Assembly: GCA_019022495.1 (NCBI GenBank)
Contig: JAFEKR010000018.1
Location: forward strand, 930,001-994,000
Source: Epichloe hybrida
Taxonomy: Eukaryota; Ascomycota; Sordariomycetes; Hypocreales; Clavicipitaceae
Direction: 5' to 3'
DNA length: 64,000 nucleotides
The notes beneath the pieces were generated by a model, which saw only the letters and a list, made by a program, of their open reading frames with translations, ran no database searches and was not told where the DNA came from. Below are positions 23,901 to 36,040 of this stretch, piece after piece. A program made the translations under genes and the position numbers. Position 1 is the stretch's first letter. Every line of letters begins with the position of its first letter.

Positions 23901-26900
23901 AGTCCTTATGAAGGTAACCAAGCCGGACGGATCAACGTATCGCTGACAACTTTCCTGCATGTACCCGAACAGCTTTTGTGTGCGAAAAAGTAGCTGCTGA
24001 CTGTCTCCTTGATCCTCGACTTCTATTGACAGAATGAAACTTCGAAATTGAATATTCATGAACAGTTGAGTAAGCAAAGAGTTCAGGTAGCAAGTGTTGG
24101 AGAGATTTCTGAGTCCAACGTAACCGCACGGTGCTCGAACAGCTTTTGATCGCTCAAAAGAAAATGGCAGCTCGTACATGTATGGGTCATCTGCATCGCG
24201 TTAGCAAGTTCAGGCACTCCGAACAAGAATCACCGCCCTGGGGGAAATCACACACCGGGCTCTTCGTTGTAAAAAGGCACAAGCCCATTCATTGTCTCGA
24301 GTACCTGACGAAATGCAGTTCGTTTGCCCTCAATAAAGAGGAAAACAATCTCGAGCAGCTTCGTCCTTGTAGTCATGTTGTGAACTACGCGGGGCACTGT
24401 ACCCCTATCGCCACGGCGCTTCCGTGGGAAAAGATGTCTCCAAAAAAGGTGGGTAGCAATGTTCCTAACTCAATGTCAGTATGTAATTCTGCAAAATGAA
24501 CAAGGGGTTCTGTCCATGTGACGCCTTACTCGTCAAAGGCTGCGCAGGTCACCAGCCTCTCGTCCAGTTGTAAGCACGTGTGCAGTAATGCTGTCAGCCC
24601 CGTGGCAACCGGGTCAATCATATCTGGCTGATCAATGGTCTGTAAAAAATTTGTAATTGTAATTTGTGTCAGCCTACGCTCCTCATATCCCGTATGAGCC
24701 TCAACGTACCTCAATAGAGGTATGCCTCATCAAGAGATCGAGGGTCGTGACAGCAAGAGCTTCAACATTGGTAGCCGATGGCCATCTCGCATTGGTCTGC
24801 TCCAACAGATAAAGTAGTGATCTGAAATACTCCTCGGGCTCTGACGGATAATCCAAACAGTCGCACAAAATGTCAGTCATGGCTGAATATAAAAGGACGA
24901 CCATTTGGAGTGGCTCTTGCTTGCTACTTGCTACAAGCGAGGTACTCGGAGGAGCCCTCGTCGCGTCTTCGATGAGCTCGACTACAGATTGCTTTACCGA
25001 TTTTCGGGGGTCTTTGAGAACAAAGTTGGCAACTGTCTCCAGAAAATTTGTTTCCGAGACTGTTGTTTCCCAGAACTCAGGCCTTGCGGATCCTATGCGA
25101 AGAATCGCCGCACAAGTACGATCGATCAATGTCAAGCTCGGGTCACCGTCATGTCCCTCCGCCAGGCACAAAATTTCGTAAAGACGGGTCGCTGAGGGTA
25201 GCAGACTGCTCTTGAGCTCAATTTGCGGAGTAGAATCGGTGGCAACTGTGATCTTTGATCAGTATTTCGAAACTCCCCAATAAAATATAGTTCAAGTATC
25301 GCGCTCGCTCACTGTTGAACAGCTTTACATAGACTTGTACTAAAGACCCTGCAATTCGTAGTCGTAATGCCGAAGAAACGCCATCGAGAACTTCAGGGTC
25401 AGAAATGGCATCGACAACTAAGCGTAGGGATCTTTCGAGCGCCTTCTGGGAGGATTCAAGTCCCTCAGAGGCGATTTCGGTGCCCGGACGAATTTGCAGT
25501 CTTTGGTATCGGGCAGCTTCCACATAGTCACTAATAGCGTGAATTGCGTATAAAGTTTTGAAAGGATAACCCTTGAGGAAGATGTCAAGATGTGATACAT
25601 TATCCGTTTCAAACCGCGCTGTAAATTCACCATCAGCCGGAAGCTGCACAAGAAAATCATATATCTAATCGCGTCAGCTGCAAGTCGTAATCGGGGACGG
25701 GAAGAAAGGGGCGTACATCTTCTGCAAGCTTCTCTTCCATTCCCAAGTACTCCCATAATTCCTTGAAATGAGACAAAATCTCAATTTCCAATTGTGACGA
25801 CCCAGGTCTGACACACGAGGCCGTGCTTGAGATATCTTCATCTCTTTTCACCAACATCATGTCATCTTGAATATGCAGTTCGTGTAGTGCAAGACCGATC
25901 TGGTGCTCTGAAGGAAACCACTGCTGTCCACGGTAGTATATTCGATAATTCTCGAATCCCGTTTCTCTTTTTATGTAAGCTAAAAGACACGCAACCGTGT
26001 TATCGCGGCCAATGTGTAAAGGTTTGATGCTGCTTTGTTTGCAACCATCGAAGGATTGATATTTTAGCTCTGCAGAGGTTCCTGCCATCTGATCTGGGGC
26101 ACTGACCATGAGAGGTCTGAGGTCAGCAACAGCGAACCTGGGGTGAGCTTGGTGCTTCTCGAGAAAAAACCTCAACAACTGTAGCGAGCGCCTGAAGAAA
26201 ACTTCTTGCTGCTGTAACTCTTCATCGGTTGGCACGATAACCATAGATTCGTCGTCGTCGCCGGAGCCCTTGATCTTTGTCGCTGCCGCTCTCATTTGAC
26301 TCAAGCATCGAGTCACGAGTGAAGAGTGAACTTTCCGTGCGCGGGTTATAGAGCAGCGCCGCATGGTGTTGCTATGGAGATACAAATCAATGGCAAGCGT
26401 GGAAATAGCACGAGCAACTAGGTGAGAATCATGTGCTTCCAGAATGATCCTCCACAGCTGCTCGATTCCACTGTTGGACAAGGTTTCGGAGTCATCCAAG
26501 GCAAAATCACTGTCCTCTCCAGCAAGCGATAGAACGCGTTCACGAACGAATTCTAGCATTCCATCGGAGAAACAGGACGCAGGAAGATCAGGCAAATATG
26601 TGCTGAAACAGGTCTGAAGAAAGGTGTTCTTCAATGATGCCTTCTTCATCACGTTGATGATGACAAGCCAGCCCGCTGCTCTGTCCTCTGCGCACGGAGA
26701 CTCTGGCCCAACAAGAATATCCAAAAGTTTGATGCCGAGTTCATCGTTGACAGCTGAAGGCTGCAAGTGGATTATGTTTGCAATCATGTCTCTTCTTGGT
26801 ATATTAGAATCGCCAGACAGGACAGCAACTGCTCCCGCTTGATGACCAGCGCGAACTGCGTGTGCTAGCTCTTCAATAACGAGCCTCGCAAGGTCATGCT

Positions 26901-29563
26901 GCTCAGTCAACACTTGGAGATCTCTGGGCACTATATTCCTAATGGCCATGGACAGGCACCACAAACTCCCGCGAGATGTTCCTGATAGTTGGGCGATATC
27001 ATCAATACAGCTCAAGTAGAGTGTTTTCCGATCCTCGGGACTGGGGCCATAGGCGAAGAACTCTTTCAACTTTTGCATGGCCGCGAGTTGTAGCTCAGTG
27101 TCCGCCGTCTGGCATGCCGTGGTGCAAATTGAAGCCTCTCTTAAGAGCCTCAGGCAAAGCTTGTATGGGTGGAAAGAAGGTGTGTGCTGCTCAGTTTGGC
27201 AGCGTGATAGCATACCTTCCATGATGTTATCCCATAGCGTGCGCATTGCAGGAGAAAATTCTTCCAATGGAAGTGTCTGGAACTTCTCGCACCAGACCAG
27301 AAGACCGTCGTAATCAAGCAAATTGGTAATATGTGATATCATACGAGCCAAAGCCTCCGCGACCCGTGGATCTTGGCTTAGTGTCAAGCCCTGCCACAAC
27401 CGATCGGTGTGCTCCTGCTTGTACATCTTGGTGACAATGAGGAAGCCGAGGATATTGGCGCTCTCTACGATAATCTCCGGGTGGCAATTCAAGCCAAAAA
27501 TATAGTCGAACAGGTACGTTTGAAGTAGGTGAGTACCGAGATGCTCGAGAAATCGAGCATTGTCTTCGTCGGAAGAACTCGCGGCGGTTTTCCAGACTAA
27601 CACAAGATCTCCGCACAGTTTGGTGATGGCCATGACACGTAATTGCATCTGGCTAGAACGTATCAAACGTTCCAACACTCTGACTCTCCATTTCCACGCG
27701 ATAGCTTCAATGGTATGCGCGATCGGCAAACCGGGGAAATTGTGTATGTGTTGTTGCAAAACACCCGTTGCTTGTTGGTGGTTCCCTCGTAAGGCGCATT
27801 TGAGCATATCGGACAAGGCATGCAGAAGAACTGTCGCAGTATCGGCAGATAATTGGGTCACGTGCTTTTCAATCACCAATTCCAAGCAGTTGAAGATATG
27901 AGTCCAAGCCAGATTCCCAGTCTGCAGTTGCGCATTTGCTTGCCTCACACGGCTGCCGCTCTGGTTATTGCTGATCGTGAATGCCGCCTCTCGCATACAA
28001 GCCCCGAGCATCTGTGCTACAGGCGCCAGTGCATCCGTCAGTCTGGGAAATTGAGGAACGAGCGAGATTATTAGAGACGCTAATTGCGACAGATCATTCA
28101 CACTACCCCCTTGGCTGGATTGGAGTTTGACGATGAGATAAGTTCCAACGTCATGTTGTGACGATCCCGGGGCGGGCCGTGCCTCATCTCTGACGTTCGC
28201 CAAACAAGTATCAGAAGCAAGCAATTCATAGAGCTGATGTAGGTATCTCGCGGAAAATATCTCAGGGCACTGTTGATTATCCGACCCGCGGTTAGACTGA
28301 ATATGTCTGATGGCCGCCACGTCCAGGGCAACCATTCGCGCCGTGAGGCAAGTAAAGATTGAATAAAGATCAATGACGCTGTTGCGAAGCTCATGTATTT
28401 TGGATAATTCTGGGCTGTGGAGTCAATTAGTACTCGAAAAATTGAATAGCTAGGTTACGCCGCCTGTGCATTGATAGTTGTTGCACAAGAGCTTCTTAAA
28501 CCAGGTGAACAACGGGGCTGTCATACCTTCTTGCTGATAGTTGGAAAATGACACTGGGAAACGATAGCCAAAAACCTTTGTAAGTCTCTCGAGAGTCTAG
28601 AACAGCAGACTGCTCGGATGATGCAGCAAAACTGAGGTGATCTTCGATCCAGGCTTGCACTTGGGCGATGATCTTGCTGTCAATGGGCGAGTCTTGTTCA
28701 CATTAGTTAGACAATTCACATGGAAATGACCGACAGTAGAAGAAGTGAGATGCGCACGTACGTGTGGATAAATATTCAAGCAAGCGATGCAGTGGTGTAG
28801 ATGGATCGTCTTCAGGCTCTGAATAAGGAAACTGTAGAATAGGGTCGAAGGATGGCAGGTCATGACCGACAATGGCTGCAGCTTTGTCGTCAACTGAAAA
28901 CATCATCTTATCGTCGCCTTCCTCAGAGGACGTGTCGGATACGGATACAAGTTCCACAGGTGGACTGGTGGAGTTCGACCTGGACTTTGGGTATGTTCCC
29001 ACGTTTGTCGTCTCTGGTAGCTGCTCATTCTTCGTGTACGCAACATTCTCTCCAGCATGACTTCCGTTGTTCGTGATGGTGGGGCTAGTCAGTTGCTTGG
29101 ATGTAGGTGACGATGGCCCCGAGGCATCAAGTGCAAGACCATTGGAATTCCTAAGATTAATGGTGACCTTGCTAGAGGATAGAGGGGTTGAGCTGTTCGG
29201 AGCAATGAAGGTAGGCGCTTGCGGCGTATGCAAGAGCTCTGGAATCTCGGTGGCCGTCACAGCCTCATCCTGGACTTGTTGATCAAAGGCGGTGTGGTTT
29301 GCGCCAGTGGCCTCGGCGCTGAGGTGGTTGCTCAGAGGCGTAGGCATCTTGTCTTGCGTGGAAGCAGATGGTGGGGGTGATGCCGAACCGGATGTTCGAC
29401 GTCTTTTGCGAGCCAAAAGGTCGCTGTCGTCGAAAGGGTTTGGACGAGTGGAAGGTGGATCAAGAGAGGGGATATGATCCTTATCGTCTGGCGAAAGCCT
29501 CGCTGCCGCCGCGTCCGTAGGAGTCGAGGGCCGGTCCATCTGGTTGTCTGACGTGTTGTCCAT
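20908..29563 (-). CDS. Giant ubiquitin carboxyl-terminal hydrolase, USP9X/USP34-type
   Basis: This is a deubiquitinating cysteine protease with a long helical-repeat N-terminal arm. A multi-exon gene of 8.7 kb encodes roughly 2,500-2,700 residues (an estimate; the central introns were not all resolved). Exon 1 (29563-28758) is a disordered Ser/Pro/Thr-rich start. The large exon down to about 25657 encodes alpha-helical HEAT-like sequence. The catalytic domain begins near 24130: GYVGLRNLSNTCYLNSLLTQ holds the Cys box. A zinc-binding pair follows (KSKECEH and KYKCSTCDRHVDAV). The His box is HSGTAESGHYYSYIRERG with WVEFNDDMV after it. A further helical region follows the domain. The last exons end SSELIDDAGISMQTGHETND before a stop at 20908. 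Neighbouring POP3 is divergent, 1.4 kb away. The substrate is unknown. Confidence 0.9.
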
Positions 29564-30949
29564 CTGCTTGGTGGGATAACGGGCAACGATGGCACGGGGC
29601 GGCCAGATCGGGCAAAGACGTCACAGCGTCGTGAGAGCCGGCTGGGCGGCAGCTGTAGAAAATTGACATGTGTAACAAGGGAGGTAACGGCAGCAGATCT
29701 GCCAGGTGGACGGGCCAGCAGAGGCCGGGAAAGGCTTCGTTATATGCTAAAAAAAGAATAAAGGTAAAATAGACGGCAGCTGGCGCCGTGAATGTGATTT
29801 GGAGAGGATGGGAAAAAAGTCGAGCTGTGAAAGTCAGTGTGAGTGGTGAGGGAGGTACATGGACGATGGCAGCAGCGGATTGGCTGATGGGACGCGGTGC
29901 TTGTGTGTGGAACCGTGACGAGCCAACTGAGGGAACTGAGGGGCGAGGGGCAGCTCCAGAGTCTCGTGCAGTGTCAGAGTGTGTCCAGTGGTGCGTGCAC
30001 AGTGGTGTACCAAGCAGCCTGCGCTAAAGTTGCACCAGATTGACGCGCGTGGATGACAGATGACATCAAGTGAGTGGGCTGCTTGCCTGCAAGAGACGAC
30101 GCTGAAGAAAGAAAACTTGCTTCAGTTTTGGTGCTTCGGCTTTGGTGCAGTCAAGCCCGTGTCCTGGCAGGTGTCGAGCTGCGGGACATCGGCGTCCGGT
30201 ACTTTTAGTAAGCAGGTTCGTACTCCAAATTGCGCCCCAATCCACATGAGCTTGTCACTACATGTATTATGCTAATAAATCGACATAGGAGTTAACAAGA
30301 TAAGTTCGTGCAAAAGCTACCACACCAGTATCCCCCCTTTTAACACTCACGATGAAATCTGTGTCGCACGCACCGTCGATTATACTTGAGTATGCACCTG
30401 ATTGTCTGGAATAAAATTTGAGAAAATCTAAAGAATCCTTATTATTTCCCTTCCTGCATAATTATCTACCTAGATAATTAGGCATGGATTAGTATCCACA
30501 AGTAGCAGCACTCAAAGTCGGTGTACTTCACGCTGGTACATTCCACATCCCCTGTACCAAATGACGTCTCCATTGGCATGGCTCAGCTGACTTTGGGAGT
30601 AATGATATCGGACATACATCAACGCAGTACATCTGCAAACGGGAGTATATATCTCCTGTTCCTTGTTATTTTGAATTGCGTCTCCAACAAGTCACCATCT
30701 TTGTGTCGCCTTTGTTAGTCTTTGCCCTTGCGGTGGCAGATCTGCCCCACATCTGCCCGCGTGGTTCCACAATTCAATTTGTTTCTGCTTTTCCTTCATC
30801 AACCCATCGTGTTATCTCATCTCTCACATGGCTTGTATGGCGCATAAAATCACTACCACGGCGGAGTGTTTCTTTTCGTTGATAAAATCGTGAAAAAAAG
30901 AGGTATCGAGAAAGGAGGGGCCATCTCGTGCTGCTGACCGGTAGCAAAT
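29564..30949. other. Intergenic region between divergent ubiquitin hydrolase and POP3 genes
   Basis: The left half holds the hydrolase leader and promoter. The section 30260-30500 is noticeably more AT-rich than its surroundings and contains a perfect 10 bp inverted repeat (arms 30459-30468 and 30471-30480). The cause is unknown; an old degraded repeat is possible. No gene is seen. Confidence 0.55.
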
Positions 30950-31787
30950 ATGACGACTCCATCTCAAGCGGCTGGACGCAAACGCCTGGTGCATCACTTG
31001 GACACACCATTCTCAACAGTCCCTTGGTAAGGTCTAGATTGAAGAGCCTAACTGGCATACCTTGACGGTGCTAACCTCATTCTAGGCCAGAAATATCGCT
31101 AGGAGACCAGGACATGATTCTGGAATTGCTGTGCAAGTAGGTCTGCGCTTTGAACTTCCGTGATTAAATTCTCTAACAAATACGCTCAGTCTGTTAAACC
31201 CCATAGGACAGCATAGAACAATGCATGTAAAGGCGTCGAAAGGGAAACGTGCAGCTAAAAGAGAGACTTCGGCAACAGAGGTGAAATCAGAAGCTACCGT
31301 GCCCAAGCCCGCCAAACCTGAGCTTGTCGACCATATCGTAGTCGGATTCAATGCCATCAGTAGAGGGCTGGAAATGATGTCGAGCGACAGTGAAACCATT
31401 CAAAACAGAGGCAGCTCAGACCATCTTTACAGCATGATATTCGTGGCTCGAGGGAATCAGCCAGCCACATTCAATTGCCATTTCCCCAAGATGGTTGGTG
31501 TTGCATCAAGGAAAGGCGACTCAACGAAAAACATCAAGCTGATAGGACTATCCAAGCCCTGCTCCGATAGACTGGCTGCTTGTTTGGGAATTGCGCGAGT
31601 GTCATCCTTAGCGATCAAGAAGAATGCTCCAGGCGTGGAAGCACTATGGGCATTTGTTAATGGCCATGTTGCTTCTGTGGATATAGCTTGGTTGAACAAC
31701 CCGGGGAGCATTCAATACAAGCCAACTCACATAGCTGTGGTGGAGACCACAGTAGGGCCCAAAAGGATCAAGACGAGCAAAAACTAA
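30950..31787 (+). CDS. POP3: RNase P/MRP protein subunit Pop3
   Basis: Pop3 is a protein subunit shared by RNase P (tRNA 5' processing) and RNase MRP (rRNA processing) in the nucleolus. Three exons (30950-31026, 31086-31136, 31190-31787) sum to 726 nt and 241 residues. Exon 1 and 2 join through FSTVPWPEISLGDQDMILEL, and exon 3 carries the basic HVKASKGKRAAKRE and an L7Ae-like fold region (DHIVVGFNAISRGLEMM ... CSDRLAACLGIARVSSLAIK ... VASVDIAWL). This pattern fits fungal Pop3. It lies beside other RNA and ribosome-biogenesis genes. The start was set by the joined exon frame, because the large exon alone would begin at an internal Met (31221). Confidence 0.85.
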
Positions 31788-32286
31788 TGGCTCAAGTTGA
31801 CTCATCATTCGAAAATTCATTGAAGATTCACTGAAGGTTCTTTTAGTCAAGACTTTATCTGGCTAGTATGCTGGCTGCATTGGCATTTATATTCACGTAC
31901 CAGCGCCAAATTTGTTTGGCTGTGAAATCATGGAGTAATGGAATGACTTGAAACGAACGGGTTCGATTTGGATCTCTTCCTTCTCCTGGAACTGACCCGA
32001 AGCTGAAGCCAGGCCAAGGCGAAAGTCAGAAAAAAAAAAAAAAAAGAAAACCATCTGCCCCTCAAAGCGCGACAGACTGTCTGGCAGTCTGCCAGGAGTT
32101 GGCAGGTGCCATGCAGCTGTTACGCTCCGCTGCCAGAAGAGGAGTACCTAAACCCAAATTGCGTCCTCAGTTTTGTTCTGTCTATAGCTCAATCTGGTAA
32201 GCAAGCAACTTCTGCGGCTTCAACAGATTGTCCAGAACAAATCATCGCCAGATGGTCAACAACGCACCCTGAGACTCTTCTTCGCC
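31788..32286. other. Intergenic region downstream of POP3
   Basis: A poly-A run lies at about 32030-32045. CTGTCTGGCAGTCTGCCAG near 32079 forms a small inverted repeat. This is presumably the promoter and leader of the next gene. No gene is seen. Confidence 0.55.
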
Positions 32287-33390
32287 ATGAATGTTACCGC
32301 GTTCAACGATGCGCAAAAGCTGGCTGACGCAAGAGCCCTTGCCCAAAGCTTCAAGACAGGAGAGCAAAATAATCCCCCGAAGAAAAGTAGAGGCTCTTCT
32401 CGGCAGGGGCGTAGTGCGGGTATGACAACATGACGGAAAGCCTTTTCCTGGGTGTGAATCACTAACGAGATAATTTCGCAGATGCTGTACAATTCGTAGA
32501 AGTCAGGGAACCAGTTCCACCCTCGAAAAGACACTATAATGGAAAAGCACTGGAAAAAGGATGGCAGATTTCAAGTGTCGGTGCAAATACTCCGATCATG
32601 ACGAGTGCCCTCGATTTCTTGCGTCGAGCGGACCAGGGGTTAGCTGCGCCTGTTGTCCCAAATTCTGATTTGCCTGACACAAACTCTCGACTGGTGAGCA
32701 CGTCTTTCAATAGCCCATGTTCATCCAAGACCACAGATATCGGCACACCACCGCCCGTCGGTTCCCAAGATCGCGAGGGCGATGGAATCTGTGTAGCAGG
32801 CAATGAGAAGAACAATGATGATGCAAATGCGGAAAAACTCGCCAATCTCTTGAATTCGTTTTCATTCAAAGAAAGGGATGCACAAGAAAGTACTTCTGGT
32901 TCCATCCTTGAAACGTTTCTGGCGTTACTGGCAGAGCATTCAGACCTACCACCCGAGTTGGAAGATGCTAAAGACTCGTGCATCAAAAGAAGCACCACCA
33001 TCGACGGAGAAAATGAGCCTGATGGTGGTTCAACATCACCACCTCACAGAGATACGCAGTTAAGGCCCAAGGCACCTGCTTTCATTCCATCCGCACCCAA
33101 AGTTGAAAGGAGCGAGAATGAATGTAAGAGCATATCATACATTTCTGAGGCCCAATACTGATGAATCTCAAGCTGAAAAAGAGTTTCCATTCACCGGACA
33201 GTTCAACAAGCCAAGCGACGACGGTTCACGTGGCTTCTGGCCTCCTATGAATCACATTGTGTCAACAGTCCCTGTGAACTACACCGTCTGTGTGCCAGTT
33301 CAGCCAGTTATGGTCTCAGTTCCAGCCAAGCCGATGCAGGGGCTCTCTGCCTCAAAGTGGGCAGCTCACCCACCAGCGCAGATGGATTAA
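32287..33390 (+). CDS. Uncharacterised protein with a PAM2-like motif
   Basis: Three exons (32287-32419, 32482-33123, 33173-33390) sum to 993 nt and 330 residues, with good donor and acceptor sites; the last intron has a TACTGAT-type branch site. I do not recognise the family. The N-terminus is polar (MNVTAFNDAQKLADARALAQ), then a short conserved-looking GWQISSVGANTPIMTSALDF block, then a long acidic/Ser-rich disordered part. Residues 238-247 read LRPKAPAFIP, matching the PAM2 pattern L-x-x-x-A-x-x-F-x-P that binds the MLLE domain of poly(A)-binding protein, though Asn at the second position is Arg. The C-terminus is Pro/Val-rich (TVPVNYTVCVPVQPVMVSVP). The gene sits between POP3 and NOC3. 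Being an RNA-related adaptor is inference. Confidence 0.72.
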
Positions 33391-33745
33391 GCTAAGTGCG
33401 TGCCGACGTTGAAGTATGTTAGTGTTTTGGAGGGCATAAATTTGCAATTTATTATCGCTGGCAGACAGGCATACCCTCAAGCCCAAATGGAACAAAAGTC
33501 TTACCTGAATTCTGGCATGAGACTGTACAATATCGCGCCGAATGTAGGATCATGTAGCGAGGTCACTGCACGAGAGTTGCTTTAATACAGTTAATACAGG
33601 CACACACAATAAACAGATTCAAGTTGCTTTCAAAACACCCGGAGGCTTGCGAGCCAAAAAGTTCGTCCTGTAAAATCTTGATATATTCTTCATTCCAACT
33701 ATAACGTAAAGCAAAAGTTCCCTTCCCTAACTAGATGGATTTAAT
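33391..33745. other. Intergenic region between convergent genes
   Basis: This is the shared 3' flank of the PAM2-like gene and NOC3, AT-richer than the coding parts. Candidate polyadenylation-like AATAAA-type words (for example ACAATAAACA near 33606) are visible. No gene is seen. Confidence 0.6.
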
Positions 33746-35743
33746 CTACCCCGACATACACTTCTCCAACATCCTGGCGCCTTCTCTAACCTTGGGCGAG
33801 AAGTGCTTTCTCAACAATTCACCTTCCCAGATGGTTGTCGCCAATGGGTTGCTTCCCTCCACAGATTCACTTAAAGCATTGAAATGTCCATTCCCTTTAC
33901 GTTCCTCGGTATTCCAAAGGCTGCTAATTTTTTTGCCGTGGGCATGAGAAACGTCGTTGAGAAGAGCAAGCACAGCTTGGGAAGACTTTTCTGGAAGCTG
34001 TAGAGATGTAGTCATGAGCTGTTTTGTGAAGGCGGCAAGCCGCAACGGGGCTACCTGGCGGATATTGTAATGAGGTAGTAAAATGCCAGTTAGAGAGCGA
34101 AGCAACAACACGGTGGTAGTTTGAACATTAATCTTGGAGGAGTTCACTGATGAAGATGATTGAGTAGTGAGGCGGGTGTTTTCGAGATCGGGTTGGACGG
34201 AGAGCGGCAGAAGGGAGCGGAAGAGGTGCGCTGTAAAGTAGGACAGATCCAGATGCAGATCGTTGCGGGACTTGTGGGCATCTTGACCTGCTAACAAGGC
34301 ATATGCAGTAACAGTGCAAAGTAGGGCTTCTCTTGTCAAGTTTCGTACTGACTCTTCGTCATCGACTTGCTCAGTATTCTCGTCCTCTGCAGGGCCATCA
34401 TCTGCATCCTCATCGCTGTGGCGAATGAGATCCTTCAGAGCTTCTAATAAATCACCGAAAAAATCTTGATTGATGAGATGGGCATATTTTGCCAGACCTT
34501 CCAGGACAGCACCCATGAGGTGTGGTGAGCGTTGTTTGAGAATGCGGAAATATGTGGCGAAAACGAGCTTCAACGTCTCCGATTGCATTCGCTCGAACTC
34601 TTCATGACTGACGAGCGCATCTGCTAGGTCCATATCCTTCTGAAGGCCTTTCTGCTCCTTTGCATTCTTTCGTTCCCTCTTGGTGCGGAACTCGCGCTTG
34701 TTCTTCTTGGCTTTGGGGGCTGTTTGCTCGACCGTGTCTTGAGACGCTTTCCCTGAGAACTCGGATAGAAGACGAAGGCTGAGGAACAGGTTGAGTACCC
34801 TTTCATTGACAGCGAACTCTTTCGCCTTCATCATCTTGGTGACGAGTGACACGGCTTCCAGCGTGGGACGTCCCTCTTCGTCGTCGCGAAAGAGGGTCTC
34901 AAGGGCTTCAATTGCCTTAGCACCGTCTTTGTCTAAACTCTTTCGACTCAGTTTACCAACGATAATTCGTAGCAAGTCAGTGCGGAAGTTGAAGTGAGGT
35001 ACTGAGGTGAGCAGAGTACAGGCACAGGTGACTGCGACATTGGAGAGGCTCTGCCCATTACGAATCGGCCTTGTTTGTGATTTCGCGTGCTGCGCTAACT
35101 CTTTGATGTAGGCTTGATATCCTGCCACCAATGATTGTTCGAATTGTCTCAGGCCACGAACTTCCTTTGAAAGCTTCTCCTTTGCTGCATCCTCAGTTTG
35201 CGGGCGTATTCTGTATCCAGGAATAATGTCCCTGTATACAGCCATTTGGGTAATGAGAGCCAACATGCGGATGGTGGGTATTTTGGACTCGCCAATCTTG
35301 GCGAGCGTCTTCAAGCCGCTGAAGTTCTCTTCTGGATTTTCGTTGAGCGATGCAGCGACTTTTGCGAGCTCTTCTTGAGCCTCCAATATTTGTTGGGACT
35401 CGGGGATTTGCGGCTCAAGCTCCTTCTCTTGCTCGAGATCGGGTTCGGAATCGACCTCGTTGTCTTGTCCCTCAAGCCATTCCGTATCACTCTCGATGGA
35501 CGCCGTGTCGTCTTCGGGATCCAGACCCTTGAGGAGCTCTAGTCGGCCATCTGCCGTCTTCATAGGAAGCCTACTGCTCTCCTTTTCGGCCTTTTTTCCT
35601 TTTCGTGGTCGGTTCTCATAGTCCTGCTCGAGGTTCCAATTGGCGGCTTGCTTGAAGAAGTCTTTCTGTGCCCTTCTTGATTGCGGTTGGCCGTCTGACG
35701 ATTCATGACCCAGCTTTCTTTTTTTCGCGCCGTTGGCCCCCAT
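33746..35743 (-). CDS. NOC3: Nucleolar complex protein 3, 60S ribosome biogenesis factor
   Basis: Noc3 acts with Noc2 in export and maturation of pre-60S particles and also affects DNA replication in yeast. A single exon gives 665 residues from the ATG at 35743, chosen because it begins MGANGAKKRKLGHESS with typical nucleolar basic sequence; an upstream in-frame Met would add 51 residues of non-conserved leader. The N-terminal NOC3 domain includes PTIRMLALITQMAVYRDIIP and GYRIRPQTEDAAKEKLSKEV, which match the family closely. A basic linker (KKNKREFRTKRERKNAKEQK) precedes the CBF/Mak21 domain (TLKLVFATYFRILKQRSPHL ... LINQDFFGDLLEALKDLI). An acidic stretch lies near residues 70-120. The gene is divergent from RPF1 with a short shared promoter, so co-expression is likely. 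Confidence 0.93.
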   Translation of the reverse strand: MGANGAKKRKLGHESSDGQPQSRRAQKDFFKQAANWNLEQDYENRPRKGKKAEKESSRLPMKTADGRLELLKGLDPEDDTASIESDTEWLEGQDNEVDSEPDLEQEKELEPQIPESQQILEAQEELAKVAASLNENPEENFSGLKTLAKIGESKIPTIRMLALITQMAVYRDIIPGYRIRPQTEDAAKEKLSKEVRGLRQFEQSLVAGYQAYIKELAQHAKSQTRPIRNGQSLSNVAVTCACTLLTSVPHFNFRTDLLRIIVGKLSRKSLDKDGAKAIEALETLFRDDEEGRPTLEAVSLVTKMMKAKEFAVNERVLNLFLSLRLLSEFSGKASQDTVEQTAPKAKKNKREFRTKRERKNAKEQKGLQKDMDLADALVSHEEFERMQSETLKLVFATYFRILKQRSPHLMGAVLEGLAKYAHLINQDFFGDLLEALKDLIRHSDEDADDGPAEDENTEQVDDEESVRNLTREALLCTVTAYALLAGQDAHKSRNDLHLDLSYFTAHLFRSLLPLSVQPDLENTRLTTQSSSSVNSSKINVQTTTVLLLRSLTGILLPHYNIRQVAPLRLAAFTKQLMTTSLQLPEKSSQAVLALLNDVSHAHGKKISSLWNTEERKGNGHFNALSESVEGSNPLATTIWEGELLRKHFSPKVREGARMLEKCMSG

Positions 35744-36040
35744 CGTGCCAAACTTTCCTGTGCTCGACAGCACGATTGAAGACGGTGAGGTCGATTTGAG
35801 AAGAAGAAAAGTCCTTGAAAAGCGCAAGCAATACGTGCCGCACTGCGACAACCCAGTCTCTACCATTTGCGACCTCGAAAATTTTGGCTCCACCAATCAG
35901 CTATCGATCCTTGTCGCTCACCGCCAAAATTTCTGGACTTTTCTGCCGGCTTTTCAGCATTTGTTTGCCGTGCCCCTCCCCCTAAAAAAAAATCCCACCT
36001 GCCACAACTCTTGGAACCACAGAGAAGAGAACGAATCGAC
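35744..36040. promoter_or_regulatory. Bidirectional promoter of NOC3 and RPF1 with RRPE-like word
   Basis: This is 297 bp between two divergent ribosome-biogenesis genes. The 9-mer GAAAATTTT at 35877-35885 matches the core of the ribosomal RNA processing element (RRPE) known from yeast ribosome-biogenesis promoters, and CAAAATTTC lies near 35925. No exact PAC element (GCGATGAG) was found. Function here is inferred. Confidence 0.55.

Noticed and set aside
29564..30949. A possible gene between the ubiquitin hydrolase and POP3
   Set aside because: Only short open frames without domains; the stretch fits two promoters and leaders plus an AT-rich patch.
31955..31975. GGTTCGAT word resembling a tRNA B box
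   Set aside because: No matching A box or cloverleaf was found around it.
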